This document shows, in pieces, positions 1 through 7,293 of a DNA stretch of 64,000 nucleotides. The notes below the pieces were generated by a model. It was not told the DNA's origin and ran no database searches. It saw nothing but the letters and a program-made list of their open reading frames with translations. The DNA lies in the NCBI GenBank assembly GCA_965203795.1, contig OZ241915.1, positions 124,001 through 188,000 of the forward strand. Reading direction: 5' to 3'. A program made the position numbers and the translations under genes. Source of the stretch: CBDBBY01 sp965203795 (GTDB taxonomy: Bacteria; Pseudomonadota; Alphaproteobacteria; Rhodobacterales; Rhodobacteraceae). How positions within the stretch are numbered: the stretch's first letter is position 1; each line of letters opens with the position of its first letter.

Positions 1-1
1 A

Positions 2-208
2 AGCAAGCCGTTGTTTTCAGTTCCGGACGCTGCGAAGCAGCTGGGCTTGGTTAGGCAAACGATCGCCAAGTCCATCCGAAACTTGGGAGCCATCGGCATT
101 CTGCATGAGGTCAGGCTCGGACGGCGAGCGCGAATCTTCGCCTACAGCCGGTATCTTGAGACCCTGAACCAGAGTTCCGGAATGAATTCCGATTTCCGCA
201 CATCATGA
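2..208 (+). CDS. C-terminal end of a Fic family protein (5' truncated by window edge)
   Basis: The open frame runs in from the left edge, so only the last 68 or so residues are present. They read as the winged-helix tail typical of Fic proteins: a helix-turn-helix with 'PDAAKQLG' and 'RQTIAKSIRNL', then 'GILHEV', a basic wing and 'FAYSRYLETLN' near the end. In complete Fic proteins this tail follows the Fic core, which transfers AMP from ATP to target proteins; the core and its HPFxxGNG motif lie outside the window, so activity cannot be judged. The gene stops 252 bp before the AAA ATPase gene, which has its own promoter, so it is a neighbour and not clearly in the same operon. The family call rests on the pattern of this tail only. 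Confidence 0.6.
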   Translation, partial: SKPLFSVPDAAKQLGLVRQTIAKSIRNLGAIGILHEVRLGRRARIFAYSRYLETLNQSSGMNSDFRTS

Positions 209-414
209 GAATTCCGCACGGAAGGCAGACGGCTTCATGTCCACGAGAATGACAAATTCGGTTGCACTTGGACGCGAATTCGCCCAAAGCATCGGAAAAA
301 AACGAAAATGATCGAATGCAGCAACTCACAAACGTTATTAAAGACCATTTCCACGCGCAAACATAAGAATCAAGCCAGTTCGCCTGAACTACATTGAAAT
401 CAATACAAGCTTGG

Positions 415-443
415 TTGAATTTGACGGGAAATTCAAGTATAGT
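415..443 (+). promoter_or_regulatory. Sigma70-type promoter with an overlapping inverted-repeat operator
   Basis: A -35 box TTGAAT (415-420) and a -10 box TATAGT (438-443) are separated by exactly 17 bp, about 18 bp before the AAA ATPase start. A perfect 8-bp inverted repeat, TTGAATTT (415-422) and AAATTCAA (429-436) with a 6-bp centre, covers the -35 box and most of the spacer. That position would let a dimeric repressor block RNA polymerase. Expected transcription start is near 450, giving a very short leader. Confidence 0.6.
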
Positions 444-460
444 GATGATAAGCATCAGCA

Positions 461-1990
461 ATGCCGGACGAATTGATCATGGACAGAGAATCTGCCGAGC
501 AGCGACCGGTTTTGGAAATCAGCGATTTTGGGCCAATAAAGCGGGCAAAAATTGAATTGCGGCCGCTAACGGTTTTTGTTGGACCTAGCAACACCGGAAA
601 ATCGTATTTGGCAGTGCTGATTTACGCACTGCATCGAGCATTCGCAGGAATGGCAGGGAATCGTGAGTTTGAGCAGCGCGCTTCCGACCGTGAGCGGAAA
701 ATGGGCGAATCTCAAAGCAGATTCGTAGATCGTCTGATTTCCGAGATCGAATTTCCAAGTGAAACGAAATCCATTGATTTGGAAGGTGATGCGCTAACGA
801 ATTCCTTGCATGATTTAGTGAATCAATCGGATGGCCTGATTCAGGAAATCGTAAGGTGCTTAGGATTGCACAACCCGAACGAATTAAAGAGGAAGTATAG
901 CATCGGCGATTCCGAAGTCCGATTGGTTCTTCCAAATGGCGCAACCAACGCATCGCCGACGGAGCTGTTTTCCGAGGCAAAGCGAGGATGCCGAGTCAAG
1001 ATATTCGGCCCAAGTCGAGTTTCGATGGAGCCGTTAGTCCTATGGGATTCATATCAGCGTTGGCAAAGCGCGGGTGGCACGCATATTCATGACAATGCGG
1101 CAAAATTGGATTTGGGTGAAAAAATCTGGAAGACGGCGTTTGAGCAATTGATGGAGCCGATGCTGGCGCCCGCGTACTATCTGCCCGCGAACCGGGCAGG
1201 CATAATGAATTGCCATACCTTGGTTTTTCGCGGATTGCTCCGCAATGCCACGTTCATGGGTCCGGAGCCAAGAGCGGGTGAGCCAATGTTGTCCGGTGTT
1301 TTATCCGATTTCCTTCGAGAATTGCTGGGCATGGAGGAATACGATCCGGAGCGACAGGACTTTGAGATTTTCGATGACAGTGAAAAGGACTTTGAGGAAG
1401 TCGCGGCTCAAACGGAGTCTTCGATCTTGAACGGTTCGATTGTGACCGAGGAGACTTCACTGGTCAACCATCCGGTGTTCTATTATCGACCGAAAGGCTG
1501 GCGTATCTCGATTCCGCTGATGAATGCGTCGTCGATGGTGTCCGAGCTGGCCCCGCTCATTCTGTATTTGAGAGGTTTGGTTGATATCGGCGATACGATC
1601 ATAGTTGAGCAGCCCGAATCCCATTTGCATGCGGGGGCGCAGATACAGTTGACGAACACACTTGCTGCGCTTGTTCAGGCCGGCGTCAGGGTGATTGTTA
1701 CGACCCACAGCGATTGGGTAGTCAGTTGCCTAAGCAATGTTGTTTTGCGCGACCGCGATCAGGTCGGCACGATGACAAGCGCTCAATCCGGAAAAATTCA
1801 CGGAGATAGCGAAGCTGCATTGAAAGAGTCCGATGTGGGGGTTTGGTTTTTTGGCAAGACAAATGAAAGGTCCGGATCGACAGTAAGTCAGCTCGAATTC
1901 GTGGAGCCTGGACGGTATTCTCCGGATTACGAGGACTATTTGATGGATTTGCATAACGAGTGGGCCGTCATGACGTCAACTCGGAGCTAA
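461..1990 (+). CDS. AAA family ATPase, SMC/OLD-like, probable defence component
   Basis: 509 residues. The N-terminus is typical of AAA_15/AAA_21 proteins: 'ISDFGPIKRAKIEL' then a Walker A P-loop GPSNTGKS at residues 41-48. A Walker B-like strand near residue 383 reads 'IIVEQPESHLHAG', with the H-loop 'VIVTTHSDW' about 35 residues later. The long middle region has no motif I recognise, and no TOPRIM nuclease domain is evident, so any cutting activity would have to come from a partner. The partner is probably the next gene, which starts 4 bp after this stop. ATPases of this class are the sensor/motor half of several anti-phage systems (Septu, PARIS and RloA/B types are known examples), but this pair matches none I can name. 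A second in-frame ATG lies at 479; neither start has a clear Shine-Dalgarno. Base composition is lower in GC than the downstream metabolic genes. Confidence 0.75.
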   Translation: MPDELIMDRESAEQRPVLEISDFGPIKRAKIELRPLTVFVGPSNTGKSYLAVLIYALHRAFAGMAGNREFEQRASDRERKMGESQSRFVDRLISEIEFPSETKSIDLEGDALTNSLHDLVNQSDGLIQEIVRCLGLHNPNELKRKYSIGDSEVRLVLPNGATNASPTELFSEAKRGCRVKIFGPSRVSMEPLVLWDSYQRWQSAGGTHIHDNAAKLDLGEKIWKTAFEQLMEPMLAPAYYLPANRAGIMNCHTLVFRGLLRNATFMGPEPRAGEPMLSGVLSDFLRELLGMEEYDPERQDFEIFDDSEKDFEEVAAQTESSILNGSIVTEETSLVNHPVFYYRPKGWRISIPLMNASSMVSELAPLILYLRGLVDIGDTIIVEQPESHLHAGAQIQLTNTLAALVQAGVRVIVTTHSDWVVSCLSNVVLRDRDQVGTMTSAQSGKIHGDSEAALKESDVGVWFFGKTNERSGSTVSQLEFVEPGRYSPDYEDYLMDLHNEWAVMTSTRS

Positions 1991-1994
1991 TCGT

Positions 1995-2555
1995 TTGAAG
2001 GTTTTCTCGGCACTTGCAAGACATTTTCGCTGTCGTGCCGACTCCGGAAGATTGGTTCGAGAACGATGTCGAGTATCTTTTGATGGCTTCTATCGTAGTA
2101 AGTTGGTAATTGATTTGGATTGTTGCAATGCTGAGGGGGTTAAATTTGATCAGTTGGCCCGTTGCGATTTCATAGTGTTCGCGGAGTTCAAGGAAGATGC
2201 TCGCAGGGATGTATTGATGGTATCCGCGATAGAGTTGACGGCGCAGCCGTTCTCTGTCGGTAAAATCCTTCCGCAGTTGAAAGGCGGGGCCAATATCGCG
2301 GAGGATGCGCTTGGCAGTTGTTTGGAGTTGGTGAAGCGTCGGTACGCTAGCGTGAGGTTCTTTCCAATCGCATTTGTTGGCGGAGGTTTGCCTAGCGCAG
2401 AGCGAGTTAAACTGGCGAAGCAGCGGGGAATCACTTTCATGTCCGGGCGGGTGAAGGAGGAGAGAAACGTGCAAGTCAGAGGATGCGGTAGCAAATTGAT
2501 TGATGTTCCATATTTTAGGAGTATGGGCCACAATATTGCACGGGGCGGAAGATGA
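1995..2555 (+). CDS. Small protein with a possible PD-(D/E)XK-like fold, partner of the AAA ATPase
   Basis: 186 residues from a TTG codon 4 bp after the ATPase stop; it ends in an ATGA overlap with the ADP-ribosylglycohydrolase gene, so translation of the three genes is probably coupled. The centre has the strand pattern of restriction-endonuclease-like folds: 'CDFIVF' (D58), then a hairpin to 'VSAIELT' (E80), then a helix 'GKILPQLKGGANIAE'. In an active enzyme the motif after E80 would usually be ExK; here position 82 is Thr, with Lys90 and Lys96 nearby, so either Lys is supplied from the helix or the fold is non-catalytic. No signal peptide or membrane segment. I do not recognise a named family; the fold call is pattern-based and should be tested by structure prediction. 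The weak start codon suggests its level is kept below that of its neighbours. Confidence 0.45.
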   Translation: MKVFSALARHFRCRADSGRLVRERCRVSFDGFYRSKLVIDLDCCNAEGVKFDQLARCDFIVFAEFKEDARRDVLMVSAIELTAQPFSVGKILPQLKGGANIAEDALGSCLELVKRRYASVRFFPIAFVGGGLPSAERVKLAKQRGITFMSGRVKEERNVQVRGCGSKLIDVPYFRSMGHNIARGGR

Positions 2556-3583
2556 CAGACGAAACGCACGGCATGATCGAGGAATGCGTGTTGTCGCGGG
2601 CAAGGGGTTGCCTGCTGGGCCTTCTATGCGGCGATGCGCTCGGGAGCCATGTCGAGTTCCGCGGACCGGAATTCGTCCGGGAGGAGTTTCCGGACGGCTT
2701 GCGGACGATGCTGGGCGGCGGGACCCACAATACGATTGCCGGCCAGCCGACGGATGATTCGGAAATGGCGCTGTCGCTTGCGCGTTCCTTGATTCGGCAA
2801 AGGAGATACGATCCTGCCGATGCGCGCAGGGCGTATGTGGACTGGCTGGATTCGGGACCCTTCGATTGCGGCACGACCACCGTTGCCGGGCTCAGCGGAA
2901 CGCCGAATCACGAAAGCCAGGCGAACGGGGCGCTGATGCGGGTGTCTCCGATCGGGATATTCGGAGCCAAGCGGGTGCTTGGCGACGTCGCGGAGTGGGC
3001 GCGCCAGGACGCAGGGATCACCCATCCGAATCCGGTCTGCCGCCAAGCCAACGCGCTGTTCACGATGGCGCTGGCCCATACGATCCGCAACGGTCCTGAT
3101 ACCGACGCGCTTTACGAGACCTTGCTCGGCTGGGCCAACGACATGGAAATCGACGAGAACCTCCTGGATTCCATCCGCAAAGCCGACCACCAGCCTTGGA
3201 TAACTAAATCGTCGCGAAAGCAGGGATGGGTGCTGGTGGCACTGCAGAACTCGCTGTGGCAGCTGCTAAATGCGCCGGACTTCGAGGAAGGCGTGGTCGA
3301 CACGGTTTCCCGGGGAGGCGACACGGACACCAATGCTGCGATTTGCGGCGCGCTGCTCGGCGCAGCGCACGGGATCGATGCGATACCGAAGTCATGGACC
3401 GAAACCGTGCTGAATTGCCGACCGGATGCCGGACGCGCCGATGTGTTCCAGCCGCGTCCGGAACGATTCTGGCCCGTGGACGCGCTCGAGGTCGCCGACC
3501 AGCTTGTTGCGATAGGTGCCGCCTCGAGTTCCGCGTCGGAGAGCGGCAGTTCGTCCGAGAGAGACGATTCCGCTGGCTATTGA
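2552..3583 (+). CDS. ADP-ribosylglycohydrolase family protein
   Basis: 343 residues. This family removes ADP-ribose from modified proteins or small molecules using a binuclear magnesium site. Both metal signatures are present: 'GQPTDDSEMAL' at residues 64-74 near the N-terminus, and 'SRGGDTDTNAAICGALLGA' near residue 255. The start 'RARGCLLGLLCGDALG' is the usual first helix of the fold. Length is normal for the family (about 300-350). The ATG overlaps the stop of the preceding gene (ATGA), making it the third gene of the AAA operon. In that context it may act as an immunity or reversal enzyme for an ADP-ribosylating activity, but no ADP-ribosyltransferase is visible in the operon, so this is inference. 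A housekeeping DraG-type role is the alternative. Confidence 0.85.
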   Translation: MTDETHGMIEECVLSRARGCLLGLLCGDALGSHVEFRGPEFVREEFPDGLRTMLGGGTHNTIAGQPTDDSEMALSLARSLIRQRRYDPADARRAYVDWLDSGPFDCGTTTVAGLSGTPNHESQANGALMRVSPIGIFGAKRVLGDVAEWARQDAGITHPNPVCRQANALFTMALAHTIRNGPDTDALYETLLGWANDMEIDENLLDSIRKADHQPWITKSSRKQGWVLVALQNSLWQLLNAPDFEEGVVDTVSRGGDTDTNAAICGALLGAAHGIDAIPKSWTETVLNCRPDAGRADVFQPRPERFWPVDALEVADQLVAIGAASSSASESGSSSERDDSAGY

Positions 3584-5000
3584 ACCGCAGCCCCGCGGAA
3601 GCGCCGCTTCCGCCTGCGACGATATCCGGGAACTGGTGCGCCGTGCGCGCGCCGCAATGGACGCCTTCGAAAACGGCAGCCAGGAGTGCGTCGATATGGC
3701 GGTGCGGGCCGTCGCGTGGTCGGTCTACGAGCCGGAAAACGCCCGGATGCTTGCGGAAATGGCCGTGGCCGACACGGGCATGGGCACCATCGAGTCCAAA
3801 GTCGCGAAGAACAGACGGAAAACATTCGGCACGCTTCGGGATTTGCTGCGGGCCAGAACCGTGGGCGTGATCGAGGATCGGCCTGATCGGGGCATGACCG
3901 TTTATGGCAAGCCGGTCGGCGTGGTCGGGGCGGTCTGCCCGTCCACAAACCCTTCGGCAACGCCGGTTAACAAAGCAATGATGGCACTCAAAGGCGGCAA
4001 TGCGATCATCATTGCGCCGTCTCCCGCGGGACACAGAACCTCCGCCGCGACTGTCGAGCTGATGCGTTCCGCACTCGCGAAGTCTGGTCACCCGGACGAC
4101 CTTGTTCAAGTGCTCCCCCCGCCCGTTAGCAAGACCGCTACGAAGCGCCTGCTTGAGCTTGTCGATCTCGCCGTCGTGACCGGGTCTCAGAACAACGTGA
4201 AGCTTGCGATGGAGTCCGGAACCGTCTCAATCGGAGTCGGACCCGGCAACGTTCCGGTCATTGTCGATTCATCTGCTGATCTTGCTGATGCGGCCGGGAA
4301 GATCGCCGCGTCCAAATCGTTCGACAACGCGACTTCGTGCTCTTCAGAGAACTCGCTGGTCATCCTGGAGGACGTCTACGAAGAGGCCATGCGCGCGCTC
4401 CAGCGTGCAGGCGGCTGGCGCTGCGGAGGCGAAGAGCGGAAACGGATCACGGAAATCCACTGGACCAACGGCAGGCTCAGCCCGGACGTGATCGGCAAGA
4501 GCGCGTCGGCGATTGCTGACGCGGCCGGGCTTTCGGACGCCGCGAGGATGGCGCGGTTCTTCATGGTTGAAGAGGAGCGGGTGGGAACCAAAGGAAGCTT
4601 CGCCGACGAGAAGCTCTCGCTTGTGCTTGCCGTCCACCGGGCATCGGGGTTCGACGAGGCGAAACGCATCGTCCGATCGATTCTTGAGGTGTGCGGAAGA
4701 GGGCACTCCGTCGGAATCCATACCGGCAATCCCGAAAGGGCCCGCAGCCTGGCCGAGGACGCCGATGTTGTACGGGTCCTCGTCAATCAAGCCCATACTT
4801 TCGGGAACGGCGGAAGCTTCGACAATGCGCTGCCGTTCACGCTTTCAATGGGCGGCGGCACCTGGGCCAACAACTCCATTTCCGAAAACCTGAATTACAG
4901 GCATTTCATCAACCTTACGCACCTGGTTTCGACCATTCCGGAGGACAAGCCGGCGGAGGAGGAGCTCTTCGGGCCGCTCTGGGAATCCCGCGGAAAGTGA
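3516..5000 (+). CDS. CoA-acylating aldehyde dehydrogenase (acetaldehyde/sulfoacetaldehyde type)
   Basis: About 494 residues if the GTG at 3516 is used; this overlaps the preceding gene by 68 bp, and conserved sequence begins only near 'DDIRELVRRARAAMDAF', so the true start may be a little later (ATG at 3657). The fold is the ALDH superfamily branch that makes acyl-CoA from aldehydes: 'GVVGAVCPSTNPSATP' for nucleotide binding, 'VVTGSQNNVKLA' and the catalytic cysteine in 'NATSCSSENS' near residue 272. This branch includes AdhE N-terminal domains, EutE and sulfoacetaldehyde dehydrogenase SauS; the sequence looks closest to the SauS-like group, but the substrate cannot be fixed from sequence. 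No partner enzyme of sulfonate breakdown lies next to it, so keep the general name. Confidence 0.8.
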   Translation: MPPRVPRRRAAVRPRETIPLAIEPQPRGSAASACDDIRELVRRARAAMDAFENGSQECVDMAVRAVAWSVYEPENARMLAEMAVADTGMGTIESKVAKNRRKTFGTLRDLLRARTVGVIEDRPDRGMTVYGKPVGVVGAVCPSTNPSATPVNKAMMALKGGNAIIIAPSPAGHRTSAATVELMRSALAKSGHPDDLVQVLPPPVSKTATKRLLELVDLAVVTGSQNNVKLAMESGTVSIGVGPGNVPVIVDSSADLADAAGKIAASKSFDNATSCSSENSLVILEDVYEEAMRALQRAGGWRCGGEERKRITEIHWTNGRLSPDVIGKSASAIADAAGLSDAARMARFFMVEEERVGTKGSFADEKLSLVLAVHRASGFDEAKRIVRSILEVCGRGHSVGIHTGNPERARSLAEDADVVRVLVNQAHTFGNGGSFDNALPFTLSMGGGTWANNSISENLNYRHFINLTHLVSTIPEDKPAEEELFGPLWESRGK

Positions 5001-5524
5001 AGGCCGGCGAGTGCAGTGCCCGAGTTCCGCGAACACGCGGTCAAACGACTGCTCCGCCGAGCCGGGTTCTGGATTGCCCGGATGCTCATGCAATGAGTCG
5101 TTCTTTCCTTACCTCTGGAGACCAAGGAGGCGGGAGTCCCTTGGTAGATGTTTCCGTCGTGTCTTGCGTCGCGAGGGCAGCTGGACATGCCCGGCGGAAT
5201 TGCAGAATTATCGGTACAATACTCGCATTTTTGGCCCCCGCCCGGCCTTGCCCCGGAGAGCGAAGGGCAAGGGGTGGTGGCTTTTTCCGATTTGCGCGGC
5301 GGCGCGGCGCACGTTACTATGATCGCCGTGGTTGCGGCGGCTTCAGCCCTGTGTTCGTCGAGCACGAGCGTCGCGCAGGGAAGCATTCGGCTCGGCTTCG
5401 GTATCGACTCACTTGCAACGGCGAGTGCGGCCGTGGCGAGATGAAGTGGCGTTCTCCAAAATGACGGTCTTCCTTCGTCTGCTTGGCGGGACGCGCCCGC
5501 CTCCCGCGGACTCGCCGGGGCCCG
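5001..5524. other. Gene-free stretch between aldehyde dehydrogenase and the caspase cluster
   Basis: No convincing gene. Short open frames on the plus strand (for example 5148-5444) have no family resemblance or good ribosome binding site. The one structured element is an 8-bp perfect stem, CCTTGCCC (5246-5253) and GGGCAAGG (5265-5272), followed a few bases later by CTTTTT at 5281, which could terminate plus-strand transcription. The two flanking genes converge here. Confidence 0.5.
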
Positions 5525-7066
5525 TCACCGCACGATCTCGTAATCGAGCCGCGCATGGGACCAGCGTCGCGTGCGCGTCCAAGCTCCGTCCTTGCTCATC
5601 AGCGGCTCGCGCAGCCGCTCGCCGATCGCGAACAGCCAGCGCGGGGCGTCCGGAACCGGCTCGAACGCCTGCTCGGGCGAGGCCAGATCGCCGAGCGAGA
5701 CCGGGTCCTCGGTCACGACCGCGAACAGGACCCCCGATCCGGTCGGCTCGCGGGCCGGAAGGCTGAAGCCGTAATAGGGATTCGGGATCTCAACGGCGCG
5801 CCCGGCCTTGATCAAGGCGCCCGCTCCGGCCCGCTCGGACCACCGGTTGGGGAAGATCTGCGTCACGGTTCCGTCGGCCGCCACGTCCACGAGCAGGAGA
5901 TGGCCGGAACGCGCGCTGTGGACCCGGAGCTTGATCTTCTCGCCCAGCCGCACCTGCCGCGACGGCAGCATCTCCACCCGCACGCCGGCGCTGTTGCCGT
6001 GGCCGAGCGCCGCCCCGGCCGCCTCCGCTGCGTCCGGGACGCGCGGCGGGCCGACCACCTCCAAGTCGCGCGCCAGCAAGCCCCGCGGCCCTTCGAGCTG
6101 CGGGGTCAGGCCGCTCGGGCAATGCCGCTGCTGGCGCGCGCAGAAAGACTCGGACTCCGAACGCACGTAGTCGAGCAATTCCGAGTGCACGACGCGCCCG
6201 TCGCCGTCGCGGTCGGCGCGGCGCTCGGCGATCCCGCGCACGAAGCGGCCGGTGAAGAATCCTTGCGGCGGCTGCGCCTCAAGGTCTTCCAGCGCCAGCT
6301 GGTTGGACGCGACCGCGGTCCACGTGACGAGGTTGCCTTTCCTTTCGACGAAGCCCGGACCGGGCTCGGACGGCGGCGCGGACCGGAGCCCTGCCGCCTC
6401 CCGCCCGGCGCCGCGCCGGGGGAGGAGGGTGCGCACCGCGCGCGGGTCGGGCGCGCCCAGCGACCGGGTGATGGTGCCCGAAAAGCAGGAGTCGACGATC
6501 AGGTACGCTTGGCGGTCCGCCAGATCGTCGAACAGCGCCCCGATCTCGTCGTCGAGGATGAGGTTGGCGTACCTCGTCGGGTTGCCCGCGACCGGCTCGA
6601 ACCGCGCATCGTGGGGCACCAGCGCTTCATCCTGCCCGTCCGGCTCGTCGCCGTCCTGGTCCGGCTGATGATGGCCGTGCCCGGAGTAATAGAGCAGGGC
6701 GCGCGCGCCCGGCTTGGTGCCCGCCACCAGCCAGTCCCGGACCCCGTCCAGAATGCCCGCGCGGGTTGCCTGCGCGTCGGTCAGCAGCAGTATCTGGCCG
6801 GAGTCGAATCCGAGGTGCCCGACCAGCAGGTCGCGCATGTTGCGGGCGTCGTTGACCGTGCCCTGCAGATCGTTGATCGTGTCGTCCGGATAGCGGTTGA
6901 TGCCGATCAGCAAGGCCCGATCGCCCCGCGGCGGCGCCAAGGAAACGGACGCTTCCGCCCACGCGGCGCCGGCCAGCGCCGACAGCAGCGCCGCGCCCGC
7001 CAGCGCTCCGACCAGCGGCGGGCGGACTGCGGAGGCCGCGGGCAACGGCGTTCCGATGCTCTTCAT
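5525..7066 (-). CDS. Exported metacaspase-like protease with EF-hand loop and DUF4384-like C-terminus
   Basis: 513 residues from the ATG at 7066, preceded by a strong GAGGAGGGA ribosome site. A signal peptide occupies residues 1-37. The caspase p20 fold follows: 'ALLIGINRYPDDTINDLQG', catalytic His130 in 'YYSGHGHHQ', the acidic metacaspase loop 'DQDGDEPDGQDEAL', and catalytic Cys194 in 'LIVDSCFSG'. A canonical EF-hand calcium loop, DRDGDGRVVHSE, lies at 285-296. The C-terminal third ('GEKIKLRVHSARSGHLLLVD', 'QIFPNRW', 'SGVLFAVVTEDPV') fits DUF4384, a domain common behind bacterial caspases. Metacaspases cut after Arg or Lys and are often activated by calcium; the loop and EF-hand suggest that here. 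It is the last gene of a minus-strand set of three caspases plus an OmpA-like protein; targets are unknown. Confidence 0.85.
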   Translation of the reverse strand: MKSIGTPLPAASAVRPPLVGALAGAALLSALAGAAWAEASVSLAPPRGDRALLIGINRYPDDTINDLQGTVNDARNMRDLLVGHLGFDSGQILLLTDAQATRAGILDGVRDWLVAGTKPGARALLYYSGHGHHQPDQDGDEPDGQDEALVPHDARFEPVAGNPTRYANLILDDEIGALFDDLADRQAYLIVDSCFSGTITRSLGAPDPRAVRTLLPRRGAGREAAGLRSAPPSEPGPGFVERKGNLVTWTAVASNQLALEDLEAQPPQGFFTGRFVRGIAERRADRDGDGRVVHSELLDYVRSESESFCARQQRHCPSGLTPQLEGPRGLLARDLEVVGPPRVPDAAEAAGAALGHGNSAGVRVEMLPSRQVRLGEKIKLRVHSARSGHLLLVDVAADGTVTQIFPNRWSERAGAGALIKAGRAVEIPNPYYGFSLPAREPTGSGVLFAVVTEDPVSLGDLASPEQAFEPVPDAPRWLFAIGERLREPLMSKDGAWTRTRRWSHARLDYEIVR

Positions 7067-7179
7067 GGCATCCCTCCTCGGCCTAATGGCGGCGCGCCGC
7101 GCGGCCGACAGACTGCGCACAAGGCCCGTGAAGTTTCAACTGCCGCCGACTGGCGCGCGCCCGCGCATCCCGGATGCCG

Positions 7180-7202
7180 TGCCTCCCGTCGGCCGGGAGG
7201 CA
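7180..7202 (-). other. Intercistronic stem-loop between two caspase genes
   Basis: Perfect 9-bp stem TGCCTCCCG / CGGGAGGCA with a 5-nt loop in the 227-bp gap after the ankyrin-caspase gene. There is no T-tract on the minus strand, so it is more likely an mRNA-stabilising or attenuating hairpin than a strong terminator. Confidence 0.4.
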
Positions 7203-7293
7203 GGCGGCGCTGTCTTCCTTCCGGCGCCGCCGGCCCGACTCGGAAACGGGAACGCGTTCGCTCCGGACGGCCGCCGCATCAGCACCGCCCGGC

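Noticed and set aside
3516..3583. Overlap of the aldehyde dehydrogenase with the ADP-ribosylglycohydrolase as a programmed fusion.
   Set aside because: The frames differ, the overlapped residues are not conserved in either family, and a later start is more likely.
5148..5444. Small plus-strand frame with a hydrophobic stretch ahead of the caspase cluster.
   Set aside because: No ribosome site, no conserved motif, and the hydrophobic part is in the wrong place for a signal peptide.
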